Positions 1-9,482 of a stretch of DNA of 64,000 nucleotides are shown in pieces. Numbering within the stretch: position 1 is the stretch's first letter; the number at the start of each line of letters is the position of its first letter. Location of the stretch: the NCBI GenBank assembly GCA_951812575.1, contig OX638322.1, positions 3,600,501 through 3,664,500 on the forward strand, written 5' to 3'. Source of the DNA: Candidatus Binatia bacterium. Lineage in GTDB: Bacteria > Desulfobacterota > Binatia > Bin18. Both the position numbers and the translations under genes were made by a program. Under the pieces are notes generated by a model, which worked only from the letters and a program-made list of their open reading frames with translations, did no database searches and was not told where the DNA came from.

Positions 1-2165
1 CCTAACCGGACTGCGTCGTTGATATCACCATCATATTCTTCCACTGCTCGACTGACGATATATAAGGCGTAGTCGATACCAAATCCAACCCCGACGGTCA
101 CCACCGGCAGCGACTGCAAGTTGATACCGATATTACGGACACCCATATACGCGTTCACAACGCCGTCGGCCAGGAACAGGCCGATCATCATCACGACTGC
201 GGCGACCGGGGAACGGTAGGTAAACATCACGATCAGGAAGATCGTCCCGAAGCCCAGGCCGTGCATATACAGGTTGTTTTTGATAATCTCCTCATTCGCT
301 GCGGCTGTCACCCCGATCAAACCACCGGCCAGACGCCAGTCCGCATTGGGCAACGGGTTGTCGGCAACGAATTTTCGCGCTTCCTGAATAATCCGGGCGA
401 TATTATCCCCCTGGTGATTGGAGCAGTAGAACGTCACCCGCGAGACCGTATAGCTCGGGTCGAGGAATTTCGACGACTCGCCGGGCGGGGTGCCGGCAAA
501 GTAGTAAAAGAAGAGCGAACTCACCCGCCGGGCACTGGCCGGGATGGACCCCCAGCGTGGCTGCATATCATAGAAGGTCATATTAATGGCTTGAATGATG
601 TCAGCCAGTGAGAAGCTATAGCCAATGTCCTTGTCGCGCTCCATGTGACGTTGGAATTTTTCGAGTTGGCGTAATAAATCGGGGTTCTTGAGCACTTCTT
701 TGTCACGCCCCTCGACCACAATGATGAGCGGTTCAATCCCGCCAAAATACTTTTGAATCTCGATATGGGCCTGATTATACGGCGAATCCAGATGCAATAG
801 CGGCGTGGCCGCGGTTGGGTCGCCGATGGTGAGGTGCCGAATCTGGGTCAGGGCAACCAGAAAGGACGCGACCCAGAAAATAACAATCAGCTTGGCGTTT
901 TTGGGAGTCGTGATCCAGGCTGCGCAGCGGTCAGCAAAACGTTGGAGCCAGCCGTTCTCACGTTTCATGACCTTTTCCGGTTCGGGCGCTTTGAGGTAGT
1001 AGTACACCACCGGGTTCATGAGCAACTCGCTGATCGCAACCGAGGCGACCCAGATCGAAGCCGAGATGGCGATCTTTTGCAGGATGACCACCGGCACAAC
1101 CACGATGACGAGCATGCCCAACGAGTCGGTAATAATCCCGCTCAGGGTTGGCACGAATAATTCGGCAAACGCGGCGACAATCGCCTTCTCTTTATTCCAC
1201 TGCCACTTGCGGTATTCCTCGTAATAGCGCTCGTGCATCTGCACCGAGTGACTCACGGCTCGGGCCGTGACAAAGAAGGGAATCACCAGGGCAAGCGGGT
1301 CCATGGAGAAACCCATCATGGCCTGAATACCCAGGCCCCAAAAGGCCGACACAATGCCGGTGATGGTCGGGCGCAGCGCTCCGCGCCAATCGTGGAAGTA
1401 GAGGTAGAGCAAGATCCAGCACACCACCGTCGCGGCCAGGAAAATGTAAAACACTTCGTTCGCGTAGTAGTATATCCAGCCGTAGAGCTGGGGCTCGCCC
1501 GCCACCCAGATCGTCTCCTCAGCGGTCTCAAAGGGCTCTTTGACGGTCCGGCGGATCTCTTCAAAGACGGTCTTATAGTCGAGCTTGCCCTCAATGAAAT
1601 TGGCTTTCAGCAGGAGGGCTTGGCCGTTCAGGGCGACCAACTGGCCGTAGATGGTTTCGGTATTATAGCAAATTTCCTGGATTTCAGCGACCTCTCGGTC
1701 TGACTTGGGTGGACGACGCATGACCGGGGGAGTGGCAATCGTCCCGCCCGACACCGTGAGATAGCGTGTCGTGCGATGACCGACCGACTCAATTTGGTCG
1801 TGGTTCACCCCGGTGACGCGGTCCATGGCCTGTGTCATCTCGTAGATTTTTCGGAGCATAGGTACCGAGAAGACGTCGCCCTTATCCACTTTCAGCATCA
1901 CGTTGACATTATTCGCCCCACCGAATTGATCGGCAAAGCGGAAATGCACACGGACGAAGGGATGACGATACGGAAGCAGGTCGTTAAAGCTGGTAGACAT
2001 TTCGATCGATAACGCCTGCCAGGCCATGAAGCCGGTGATAAGCAATACCCCGATCGTGATCAGAAAGCGATTACGGATCAGGCCCTCTCCCAAACGATAG
2101 AGGGCGGCGCGGTCCCTGGAATGCGCTTCGAGCTCTTCAATAGTCGGCATCTTTCTCTCAGCCAC
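1..2165 (-). CDS. MMPL/RND-family transporter, C-terminus cut by window edge
   Basis: Large inner-membrane RND-superfamily exporter of the MMPL (lipid/hydrophobic substrate) branch. About 720 residues are present and the frame is still open at base 1, so the C-terminus lies outside the window. I chose the GTG at 2165 because an AAGGAG lies about 6 bases upstream; the next in-frame ATG is at 2150. A first transmembrane helix sits near residues 35-55, followed by a periplasmic loop, a helix bundle, a second loop and the TM4-type motif GVGFGIDYALYIVSR close to the left edge. It is a paralogue of the MMPL gene at 11539-13968, sharing blocks such as ARAVSHSVQMHERYYEEYRK and LFVPTLSGI. It lies downstream of the YCF48 and DUF1329 genes on the same strand, a known co-occurring trio. 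The substrate is not visible from sequence; lipid or terpenoid export is inference. Confidence 0.9.
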   Translation of the reverse strand, partial: MAERKMPTIEELEAHSRDRAALYRLGEGLIRNRFLITIGVLLITGFMAWQALSIEMSTSFNDLLPYRHPFVRVHFRFADQFGGANNVNVMLKVDKGDVFSVPMLRKIYEMTQAMDRVTGVNHDQIESVGHRTTRYLTVSGGTIATPPVMRRPPKSDREVAEIQEICYNTETIYGQLVALNGQALLLKANFIEGKLDYKTVFEEIRRTVKEPFETAEETIWVAGEPQLYGWIYYYANEVFYIFLAATVVCWILLYLYFHDWRGALRPTITGIVSAFWGLGIQAMMGFSMDPLALVIPFFVTARAVSHSVQMHERYYEEYRKWQWNKEKAIVAAFAELFVPTLSGIITDSLGMLVIVVVPVVILQKIAISASIWVASVAISELLMNPVVYYYLKAPEPEKVMKRENGWLQRFADRCAAWITTPKNAKLIVIFWVASFLVALTQIRHLTIGDPTAATPLLHLDSPYNQAHIEIQKYFGGIEPLIIVVEGRDKEVLKNPDLLRQLEKFQRHMERDKDIGYSFSLADIIQAINMTFYDMQPRWGSIPASARRVSSLFFYYFAGTPPGESSKFLDPSYTVSRVTFYCSNHQGDNIARIIQEARKFVADNPLPNADWRLAGGLIGVTAAANEEIIKNNLYMHGLGFGTIFLIVMFTYRSPVAAVVMMIGLFLADGVVNAYMGVRNIGINLQSLPVVTVGVGFGIDYALYIVSRAVEEYDGDINDAVRL

Positions 2166-2233
2166 GGTTTTCTCCTTTTTTCTAATCGTTCACTCTACGT
2201 GATACTGCTGTGAGCAGGCGCCCGGACGCCTGA

Positions 2234-3370
2234 CTAGTGCGCGGCAGCCTCCTCTTCGGCTATTTCCTGCTCAACCATCTTCCAACTCTTGCCGCCATCG
2301 CTGGTGATCATGATGGTGCCTTTCCCGCCTACCAGAACACCCTTGCCGTTCTCTCCAAAGGCAACCGCATTGATCCAGGTATATACGCCCTCCGGCATCT
2401 CGGTCGGGCTCCAGTTGGTTCCGCTGTCGGTGGTATCAAGCACGACCGCATTCATGCCCGTGAGGACGAGACGACCATTCTCACCCGGCGTATCAATATC
2501 GTAGAGATGCAGCGCGGGAACATCCGCATTGCTGCCCTCACGCGCCACCCAGGTCCAGGTCTGACCGCCGTCACTGGTTTTTGTAATAGCCCCACCAGCG
2601 CCGACCATCACCCCATTATTGGGGTCGCTGAAGTGCACCTTAAAAAACGCGCCCATCACCATGACGTCCCGCACACCCCCCTGCTCGACGAGCTCATCGA
2701 GCAGACTGCCGTGCTGCGCCCCCCAGGTTTTGCCGCCGTCTGTGGTGTAACGGACATTGCCGTATTCACCCACCATCCAGCCGGTGTTTTTGTCCAGAAA
2801 CTGTACGCTGTAATAGATAATGTCAGGCACGGCGAGACGGGTGCGCTCGGACAAGCCGATCTGAGACACGTCCATGGACTCGACGTTCCAGGTCTCTCCG
2901 CCGTTGTCGGTCCACATCCAGGTTGATTCATCACCACACACCCAGCCGTGCAGTTGGTCAACGAAGGAGACCGCCATCAGGGTCTTATCCGTGTCGGCGG
3001 TTTGCGCTGTCCAGGTTTTGCCGCCGTCCCGGGAGTGGATGACGGCCCCATTATGGCCGACTGCCCAGCCATGCTCGCCGGCGAAGCTGACGTTGTTGAG
3101 CGTCCAGGGCACGCCGCTATCAACGTCTGCCCAGGTGTTGCCCGCATCTTCACTCCGCAAGATGCGGCCGGCATAGCCCACGGCCACAAAGGTGTCGCCC
3201 GTGACGTGGGCGGCGCCAAAAAATTTGTCGGTCCGTGCCAGCAGCGCTGTGCTCCATGCGGTTGGCTGCTCTCCGTGGCATCCTGCCAGACCGAGTAGGG
3301 TTGCAGCGGTAAACAGCGAGGCGAAAAGGCTGGTGCATCTCTGGGCCAAGCCGGCCCTCTCTGTATTCAT
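2234..3370 (-). CDS. YCF48/BNR-repeat beta-propeller lipoprotein
   Basis: Predicted 378-aa exported lipoprotein: a hydrophobic signal segment ends in the lipobox LAGC (Cys31). The mature part has about seven Asp-box/BNR-like repeats (variants of DGGKTW, for example NGGETW, DGGQTW, DSGTNW and DGGKSW), as in YCF48/HCF136 proteins, which fold as seven-bladed propellers. I chose the ATG at 3370 because a GGGAGG lies about 10 bases upstream and it places the signal peptide at the N-terminus; the same frame extends to 3541 without any export signal. It lies between the DUF1329 gene and an MMPL transporter. Proteins of this combination are usually assumed to assemble or service an envelope export system. 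The C-terminus is rich in Glu and ends in His. No enzymatic residues are evident. Confidence 0.88.
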   Translation of the reverse strand: MNTERAGLAQRCTSLFASLFTAATLLGLAGCHGEQPTAWSTALLARTDKFFGAAHVTGDTFVAVGYAGRILRSEDAGNTWADVDSGVPWTLNNVSFAGEHGWAVGHNGAVIHSRDGGKTWTAQTADTDKTLMAVSFVDQLHGWVCGDESTWMWTDNGGETWNVESMDVSQIGLSERTRLAVPDIIYYSVQFLDKNTGWMVGEYGNVRYTTDGGKTWGAQHGSLLDELVEQGGVRDVMVMGAFFKVHFSDPNNGVMVGAGGAITKTSDGGQTWTWVAREGSNADVPALHLYDIDTPGENGRLVLTGMNAVVLDTTDSGTNWSPTEMPEGVYTWINAVAFGENGKGVLVGGKGTIMITSDGGKSWKMVEQEIAEEEAAAH

Positions 3371-3546
3371 AACGTCATGACCTCCCTTTTGGTATGGACG
3401 ACTTGCACTAAGGCTTCCCCAACAAGATTTCGTGCCTTCCGTCCTTTGCATTTTTTTCCGGCAAAAGTCAAGGGACGATGGGGGATGAAACCTTGACCTT
3501 GCCGCAGCTTCCCTCCTCAAAATGAATGTTCCTCTTATCAAAATAA

Positions 3547-3579
3547 AAATCCCCCGTACAACCCTGTACGGGGGATTTT
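3547..3579 (-). terminator. Rho-independent terminator after DUF1329 gene I
   Basis: Near-perfect hairpin: left arm 3547-3560, 4-base loop, right arm 3565-3578, with a 10-bp GC-rich core. On the minus strand it is followed by a T-rich run (ATTTTTATTTT). It lies about 30 bases past the stop of the DUF1329 gene at 3612, so that gene probably ends its own transcript here and the YCF48/MMPL genes need their own promoter or read-through. Confidence 0.8.
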
Positions 3580-3611
3580 CTTCATCACAGCAGGGCAGGG
3601 GGCTGTGACGT

Positions 3612-4913
3612 TTAGCGAGCGCTCTGGATCAGGAAATTCACGGTGAACGCCTCAGGCGTGTTCCACTCTTTGGCGGTGTTGAAGTACCAGTCGTACTTTG
3701 GCACGTAATACTCGTCATACCCCGGAGGGCAGTCCCACTTGGAGCTGTGGGTAATCTGCATATCGACCACCTGGCCATTGTGGGTAAAGACCTGTTCCTC
3801 GTCGTAGTCCGCGGCAATATACTTGTCTGAGGGCTTCGTCGAGATGTTCATGAGCTGAGTCCAGGTTTTCCAGATCTCACCACCCTGGTCATACGTCTCT
3901 GACCATGAGGTGTTGAAATACTCCTTGTCGAGATAGATAACCCGCTTGGAGTAGGCATACTGGTTATACCCGGTCGGGATGCCTTCGACGACCCATACCG
4001 GCCGGCGTTCCCACTGCACTGTGTCCGACCAGAGAAAGGCGGTCGCTCCGCTCCGGCCGTCCGGCGCAGCAGCCCAGACCTCTCGATCCTGATAATGGCC
4101 TGAGTGGGCGGCCATGAGGGTCTCTTTCTCGGCCAAGACGCGCCAAGTCCAGTATCCGGGCTTGGCGTTGAAGCCCCAGATCGAGTCGATATCGATGTCC
4201 GTGCCCCAGAAGGCGTCGGAGCGGTTCGCCACGCTGATACGACGCACGCGGCGCAGCTCAGGCAGATACATATACGAGTCATCCGGATTTTCGAGCGGGG
4301 TATACCGGAAGTTCAGCACGCCAGCACCCTTCAGATCGTTCGGGGCGTATAGCGGCCCCCATTGCTCGGTATAGGTAATCTGTGGGTTAAACGGCGCGAT
4401 CGGCTTCGGGTCCATGTGCAGCCGGCCTTCCCACTTCATACGCCGCCAGAAGTGCGAGGCATAAAAGCGCTCCATCTCGCCCTTGTAGTTCACCAGCTCG
4501 AGAATCCAGGGGCAACCCACGTTGTCTGTGAAATCCGGAAAGTACTCGTGGTTCCACATGGCCTTGGCACCGGCGAGGGGATCATTGACGTCGATGTTAG
4601 GAAACGGGCACCCAGCGACGTAGTTGGTCAACGTCCGACCATCTTCTGACAAATTCACTTGACCGGCAAATTTCTCTGTGGCCTCCGAGTAGGCCCTGGG
4701 CCATTCATACTTGCGGTACTCGATGACCTTCATATTCATGCCCTGGTTGATCATCCAGTTTGCGGTTGGATTGAGGACATCAGCCGCCTCGGCCATATTG
4801 CTCTGATTGACAACGTCCCCCGGTTGAGGGAATTGAGCAGAGGCCGGGACGACCCAACTCCCCACTGCCGCGCATACAAGCGCGGCGGAAAAATATGCTT
4901 TCAGCTTCATCAT
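3612..4913 (-). CDS. DUF1329 family envelope protein (copy I)
   Basis: 433-aa exported protein of the DUF1329 family (LolA/LolB-like fold, annotated as outer-membrane lipoprotein-sorting-like). A Sec signal peptide ends near ASA-QF. The start is a double ATG at 4913/4910 preceded by GGAG. The family core RRVRRISVANRSDAFWGTD and the C-terminal end NFLIQSAR are shared with copy II at 9978-11303. DUF1329 genes often sit beside MMPL transporters, YCF48 proteins and DUF1302 porins, in clusters tied to hydrophobic substrates; no DUF1302 gene is seen here. The mature protein is aromatic-rich (many W and Y), consistent with lipid binding. The terminator at 3547-3579 follows it. Function remains inferred. 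Confidence 0.9.
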   Translation of the reverse strand: MMKLKAYFSAALVCAAVGSWVVPASAQFPQPGDVVNQSNMAEAADVLNPTANWMINQGMNMKVIEYRKYEWPRAYSEATEKFAGQVNLSEDGRTLTNYVAGCPFPNIDVNDPLAGAKAMWNHEYFPDFTDNVGCPWILELVNYKGEMERFYASHFWRRMKWEGRLHMDPKPIAPFNPQITYTEQWGPLYAPNDLKGAGVLNFRYTPLENPDDSYMYLPELRRVRRISVANRSDAFWGTDIDIDSIWGFNAKPGYWTWRVLAEKETLMAAHSGHYQDREVWAAAPDGRSGATAFLWSDTVQWERRPVWVVEGIPTGYNQYAYSKRVIYLDKEYFNTSWSETYDQGGEIWKTWTQLMNISTKPSDKYIAADYDEEQVFTHNGQVVDMQITHSSKWDCPPGYDEYYVPKYDWYFNTAKEWNTPEAFTVNFLIQSAR

Positions 4914-5098
4914 ACAAGTCTCCTTTCGAAAACCTCTGCCCTGGGTGAAATTTCCTCCCACTGTCATATGGAGCGTGGGGATAAGGATCAATAGCTCAGC
5001 GGCAGGTTTTTTTCTACTACCGCAGAAGGGGAGGGGTCCCAAGGGCTTTTGTAATACTCTGATGACACCGTGTTTTTGCCGTTCTGAAGGGGGTATCT

Positions 5099-5665
5099 TC
5101 AGGAGGAAGGGTCAATGCTGAACCCCTCACGGGGGGGGGTGAGAGGCCGTCCAGTCGGCGTGTCCGGAGCCAGGCCAGCTTCACGTAGCAGCCGCGCAAG
5201 AGCGGCAAGCACATCCGAAACCGAGCGCTGCGCCTCTAGTAACTCATCGTTTGCCCGTGAGAGCTGAATATAGTCCTGTCGTTCAACGGCATCGACGACT
5301 GACACCAGAGCAAACTCATGGGCGCGCCAGGATTCGATATAGCCCTGATGTATCTGCATCAGGGCCGGGGACTGTGGTTCATAGCCCTCTAATTCGACAA
5401 CATACTCCCGGGCGACCCCGATCGCCGGGCGCATGGTTTCCAGCACAAAGTCGTCATGAACGAACTGGTCTTCTCGGGCGCTGGCGATCGCGTTGTTGAT
5501 TTTTGCCTCGGTCGCCGCCCATAAACGCGCCTGGTCCATATATGTGGTCAGGTCGTCCCGGACACTTATTTCTTCAAACTGGCAGCCGGGCAGCACGGCG
5601 AGCCAGATAAACAAGAGCGATAATGTGAGCAGCCTTGAACAAAACCGCCGAGAGTGCTTGTTCAT
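5099..5665 (-). CDS. small helical lipoprotein at the end of the Gld-type ABC operon
   Basis: 188-aa protein beginning at the ATG at 5665, with a basic N-terminus, hydrophobic segment and lipobox LPGC (Cys28), so a likely lipoprotein. The mature part is mostly predicted helical (long A/E/R/L stretches) with no recognisable domain. The same frame runs upstream to 5731, but only the 5665 start yields the export signal; the ribosome site (AAGAGAAG) is weak. It follows the DUF4340 gene by about 43 bases on the same strand and is probably the last gene of the ABC-GldG-DUF4340 operon. I do not recognise a family; a periplasmic accessory role is inference. Confidence 0.7.
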   Translation of the reverse strand: MNKHSRRFCSRLLTLSLLFIWLAVLPGCQFEEISVRDDLTTYMDQARLWAATEAKINNAIASAREDQFVHDDFVLETMRPAIGVAREYVVELEGYEPQSPALMQIHQGYIESWRAHEFALVSVVDAVERQDYIQLSRANDELLEAQRSVSDVLAALARLLREAGLAPDTPTGRPLTPPREGFSIDPSS

Positions 5666-5708
5666 CTGACTTCTCTTGCTCGGACGTCGGCTTAAGACTG
5701 GTCGCCGG

Positions 5709-6287
5709 TTAGGAACGCTCTTCTGTACCACGCCGTGTCGCCTGAAAGATAAGGTCTTCGTAATATTTCACATTATAGCCCAATAGGAGCACTTCGGGGG
5801 AGCCGTCTTTACGGGCATAGACGGCCGTTTTTGTCGGATTATAGCCGCCAATGAAAACGGTTTCCTTGCCTGGCTCTCCATCGCCTTCAACGATAACGGT
5901 TGAAGCAGGGGGAGCCAGACCGTACGAGGCCAAGTCCTCCGGGGCCTCATGGACGATGGGTACCTTTCTATCCGGGGTGAGGTTTTCAAGAAAACTGATC
6001 ACAAGCGCAGAGGTGACCGGTGCACCCGACGGCTTAAGGGTCCGCCACTCCGCCTGAATCTCACCCGGCTGAGCCTCGTTGCGCTGCGAGACAAAGGTAT
6101 GCTTCGGGCGATGGATGGAGAGCTTATGAATCGTGCCACGTTTGAGGGTGAGAAAAGTCCCCTCCCGGACTGGACGCGGTTCAAAGATAGGCGCCTCCGG
6201 GCCGCCCGGACGCCACTCAAAAAGGAGGTAATACCCTCCGAGGACAATAGCAAAAAGATAGTATAGGCCGACCCGCTGCCACGTCAT
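5709..6287 (-). CDS. DUF4340 domain protein
   Basis: 192-aa protein with an N-terminal membrane anchor (residues 6-25) followed by a soluble domain with the DUF4340 pattern, including a conserved central region around LASYGLAPP and a later GGYNPTKTAVYAR block. The ATG at 6287 overlaps the GldG-like stop as ATGA, which indicates translational coupling and settles the start; the frame itself extends to 6467. DUF4340 genes commonly follow ABC-2 permease and GldG-like genes, and the proteins are thought to form the extracytoplasmic part of the complex. It is short for the family, which often exceeds 300 residues, so this may be a single-repeat version. Confidence 0.82.
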   Translation of the reverse strand: MTWQRVGLYYLFAIVLGGYYLLFEWRPGGPEAPIFEPRPVREGTFLTLKRGTIHKLSIHRPKHTFVSQRNEAQPGEIQAEWRTLKPSGAPVTSALVISFLENLTPDRKVPIVHEAPEDLASYGLAPPASTVIVEGDGEPGKETVFIGGYNPTKTAVYARKDGSPEVLLLGYNVKYYEDLIFQATRRGTEERS

Positions 6288-7651
6288 CCGCGATACCTCC
6301 GCCACGTAAAGACACCCACCCCGATTAACAAGAAAGAGCCCGGTATAATGACGGTGCTTGTGACAAGAACGGTCTGAATTTGATCCGAGGAGAGAAAGAG
6401 TTGATTGACACCCGAGTGCTGGGTCTCCGGCCTGGCCGCCATCTGAATTTGGTCCTCGGCGAGCCAATTGACGGCATTGATGAAGAGGTCTTTATTGCCG
6501 CCCTGTTCGACTAAATTATTATTGACGAAATCCGCATCGCCAAACACCACAATGCGGCCGAGCGTATCCTCCTCAGTCCGAATAACCATCTCACCGGCAA
6601 TAGGAATTGGGCCACGAAAGTCCCGCCCCTCCTCAAATTTTGTAATCCCGGTGCGTGGGATGTTTTCCTGGGCACTGGCCCAGCCCTGGGGCGAGGTCGC
6701 CAGAATAGCTGTGGCAATCAAGCCTTTTTCCTCGTCTGGCTCCATATACACCACGCGGGCGAGTGAAAAAATAGGCGGCGCATTAACCGAGCGGATCATC
6801 GGGTGCGGTTTCTTGGTGGCCGAAGCCCGGAAGGTCAACATCTCGCCGGCGAACAGACGCTTAGTAGGATCGACTGCAATAAGGGGCGGCAGGCTAATGC
6901 CGTAGCGCTCAAGAAAGGTAACAAATGAGGGCGAGCTGTCTGGGTCGAGCAGGACAAACAGGGCGCCACCACGCCGCACATAGACGTCCAGCGCTTCCAG
7001 CTCAAACGGGAGAAAATCAGATGTTGGGCCGAAGATGACAACCGCGGTCGCATCCTCCGGGACCGCTCCGCTCTCTCCGAGCGAGAGGGTTTTCTCATCA
7101 TAAAACTCATCCACCAGGGCCCCCCGGAGTTTGCTGTAGCCCCGAGTCGGAGACGCATCGGGCAGGGCGGCCTCCCCATGCCCGGTCAGAAAATAGATGA
7201 CCTTGTCGCCCTGCGCGCGCGTAACCTGAAGCAGGGTGGCAACGGCCGCGGATTCGCCCCTCCCCAGCAGCGTCCCTCTGCGTATCCCGCCCGACTCAAA
7301 CACCATAGTTCCGTATTGGGTAGCCTGGTATTCCCGGGCCAGGGCAGGATTCCGATTGATATCAACAATACTATAGTTGAAGTGCGGCGAGAGGTTGGCC
7401 ATGCGGCTGAGCATGTCCTTGATAAAGAAATTTTCCGGACGGTCACTGTGCACAAAGGCCATGACCTGAACATCGCGTTTCAGGCCGGATACGACCTGTT
7501 GCGCCCGTTGCGAGAGCGTAAACTTTTTCTGTGGAGTCAGGTCAAGCCGCTGATTATATTCGGACAGGATAGATTGGACAGCAACAATCAGAGCAAAGAA
7601 CCCCAGAGTGCCAATAATGAGTTTAATCGTGTTGCGAACGTTGGCATTCAT
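6284..7651 (-). CDS. GldG-like ABC transporter auxiliary protein
   Basis: 455-aa protein with an N-terminal transmembrane helix (about residues 12-32), a large extracytoplasmic domain resembling the ABC_transp_aux/GldG family (block VIYFLTGHGEAAL, then VVIFGPTSDFLPFE and LFVLLDPDSSPSF) and a C-terminal transmembrane helix near residues 425-447. The ATG at 7651 overlaps the permease stop (ATGA) and has GGAGAGG upstream, so I prefer it to the upstream start at 7666. In Flavobacteria GldA/F/G support gliding and secretion; in other phyla the same set is a generic ABC exporter of unknown substrate. The gene is sandwiched between permease and DUF4340 genes, both by 4-base overlaps. Confidence 0.87.
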   Translation of the reverse strand: MNANVRNTIKLIIGTLGFFALIVAVQSILSEYNQRLDLTPQKKFTLSQRAQQVVSGLKRDVQVMAFVHSDRPENFFIKDMLSRMANLSPHFNYSIVDINRNPALAREYQATQYGTMVFESGGIRRGTLLGRGESAAVATLLQVTRAQGDKVIYFLTGHGEAALPDASPTRGYSKLRGALVDEFYDEKTLSLGESGAVPEDATAVVIFGPTSDFLPFELEALDVYVRRGGALFVLLDPDSSPSFVTFLERYGISLPPLIAVDPTKRLFAGEMLTFRASATKKPHPMIRSVNAPPIFSLARVVYMEPDEEKGLIATAILATSPQGWASAQENIPRTGITKFEEGRDFRGPIPIAGEMVIRTEEDTLGRIVVFGDADFVNNNLVEQGGNKDLFINAVNWLAEDQIQMAARPETQHSGVNQLFLSSDQIQTVLVTSTVIIPGSFLLIGVGVFTWRRYRG

Positions 7652-8397
7652 CGGCGTCCTCTCCACTGCCGCGCTTCCAGAGAGCGAAGGGTCAGAAAGC
7701 TGAAAAAGATAATAAAGAGAAAAAAGAAGGCGATTTCTTTTGCATCGATGAACCCAAGGGCAAAGCTCTGGAAGTGGGTGACCATGGATACGGAGGCAAT
7801 CGTGCTGATGAGCCCGAATTGCGTCGCCCCGTCATTCCAGCTCAGAATCCAAAAAAAGAGCAGTGTCCCGAGCGAGCCCAAACCTGCAACGACGATATTA
7901 TCCGTGAGAGACGAAATAAACAGGCCACAGGCAATAAACGACAGGGAGAGCATCACCAGCCCCACATATCCGGGCACGACCAACGTCCAGTTGAACGGTT
8001 GCAGGAAAAACATCAAGACTGGATAGATCAGGGTGAACGACAGCATAAACAGCGTGGCAATAGCACACGCGGTAAATTTTCCCCAAAAGAGGTCGGTGTC
8101 ACGCATCGGATAGGTCAGCAAGAGCTCGATCGTGCCGAGCCGCTTTTCTTCGGCGAAGAGACGCATGGTCAGGAAGGGGACGGTGAGCATGATGACCAGA
8201 CGCAGGTCGGTGAACATGAGCTGCCAAAAGTTTTCCATGATATTCAGACCAAAGCCGAACTGGACATAGAAAACCAGGTCGGAGTAAAAATAATAGCCAC
8301 TCAGCAACAGGAAGACCGCCGAGATCAGATAAATAAACGGCGACAGAAAATACGAGCGTAATTCCTTATTCAGGACGGCCCAAAAATTCGCAAACAT
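7648..8397 (-). CDS. ABC-2 type permease (GldF/NosY-like)
   Basis: 249-aa polytopic membrane protein with about six hydrophobic helices, typical of ABC-2 permeases, including the usual N-terminus (MFANFWAVLNKELRSYF) and the cytoplasmic EEKRLGTIELLLTYP segment characteristic of the GldF-type subfamily. It starts with ATG at 8397. Its stop overlaps the GldG-like start (ATGA), and the partner ATPase is about 95 bases upstream. It forms the membrane channel of an exporter driven by the adjacent ATPase. Substrate unknown. Confidence 0.92.
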   Translation of the reverse strand: MFANFWAVLNKELRSYFLSPFIYLISAVFLLLSGYYFYSDLVFYVQFGFGLNIMENFWQLMFTDLRLVIMLTVPFLTMRLFAEEKRLGTIELLLTYPMRDTDLFWGKFTACAIATLFMLSFTLIYPVLMFFLQPFNWTLVVPGYVGLVMLSLSFIACGLFISSLTDNIVVAGLGSLGTLLFFWILSWNDGATQFGLISTIASVSMVTHFQSFALGFIDAKEIAFFFLFIIFFSFLTLRSLEARQWRGRR

Positions 8398-8492
8398 CGT
8401 CCTACCCTTTGTAAAGATATCTCATCCGCTCTCCGCCCGATGACGCTGATCGCCTGATCTCAATGCTAAGATGTGACGGGCTGTGTGACTAT

Positions 8493-9452
8493 TCACTCCG
8501 CTTCCTTTTGCTCTTCTTTTCGGGTCAAACGGACAAAGAGGGCCTCAAGGTCGAGGGTGACCGGTCTGATCTCATGCAGAGCCCAGCCGTTATTGATTAC
8601 TGTCTGGGCAATCTCTCGGGCGATATCGTGATTGGAGGACCGAACCGTAAAAACCGCCGCCTCCGGTCCGTCACCGTCTTGCTCGTTTTGCTCGGTGACT
8701 TGGTCGACCGCCTTGATCGCCCGGAGTGCATGCAGAATGCTTTGACGCGGTCCGCCCACTCGGACCAGCACGCTTGCCGTGCCCTGGACTCGCTCGCTCA
8801 GGCGTTCCGTGGTGTCTTCGGCAATGATGCGGCCCTTATCGATAATGACCACCCGTTCGCAGGTCAATTCCACCTCGTGCAGAATATGACTTGACAGCAG
8901 GATGGTTGCCTTCCCGCCCAGTCCCTTGATGAGCTCACGGATGTCGATCACTTGGTTCGGATCAAGGCCAACCGTCGGCTCGTCCAGGATGAGGACCTCG
9001 GGTTCACTCAGGAGGGCTTGGGCTAATCCTACCCGCTGGCGGTAGCCCTTCGACAGCGTTCCCATTTGACGATGAGCCATGTCTTCAAGCGCGCACTCGC
9101 TGAGGACGCGTTCGACATTAGTGCGCCGCTGTGACACGCCATTAATCTTGACCCGAGCGCAGAAGTTCAGAAATGCTCGGACCGACATGTCCGGGTAGAG
9201 GACGACGTTTTCCGGCAGATAGCCCAGACGGCTGCGGACGGCAAGCGAAGACGTCGCCACGTCAAGCCCGGCCACGTGGACTGTCCCTTCAGTTGCCGAA
9301 AAAAATCCGGTCAGGATACGCATGAGCGTCGTTTTGCCCGAACCGTTTGGTCCGAGCAGGCCGACAATTTCCCCACTCTTGACCTCAAAGGAAACCCGGT
9401 CGAGGGCGCAAACTTGCCCATAATATTTGGTAACGTTCTGAACGCCGATCAT
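8493..9452 (-). CDS. ABC transporter ATP-binding protein (GldA/NatA-like)
   Basis: 319-aa ABC ATPase. Walker A GPNGSGKTT is at residues 34-42, the signature region is LSKGYRQRVGLAQAL, and Walker B with D-loop reads LILDEPTVGLDP, followed by a switch His in LLSSHILHE. The extra C-terminal ~90 residues (after residue 230) are typical of ATPases serving ABC-2 permeases. It starts with ATG at 9452. It is the first enzyme gene of the minus-strand set ATPase-permease-GldG-DUF4340-lipoprotein, with the coiled-coil gene 9483-9848 immediately upstream. Confidence 0.93.
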   Translation of the reverse strand: MIGVQNVTKYYGQVCALDRVSFEVKSGEIVGLLGPNGSGKTTLMRILTGFFSATEGTVHVAGLDVATSSLAVRSRLGYLPENVVLYPDMSVRAFLNFCARVKINGVSQRRTNVERVLSECALEDMAHRQMGTLSKGYRQRVGLAQALLSEPEVLILDEPTVGLDPNQVIDIRELIKGLGGKATILLSSHILHEVELTCERVVIIDKGRIIAEDTTERLSERVQGTASVLVRVGGPRQSILHALRAIKAVDQVTEQNEQDGDGPEAAVFTVRSSNHDIAREIAQTVINNGWALHEIRPVTLDLEALFVRLTRKEEQKEAE

Positions 9453-9482
9453 AAAAACCCTACAAAAATCTTGCTGGCTGGA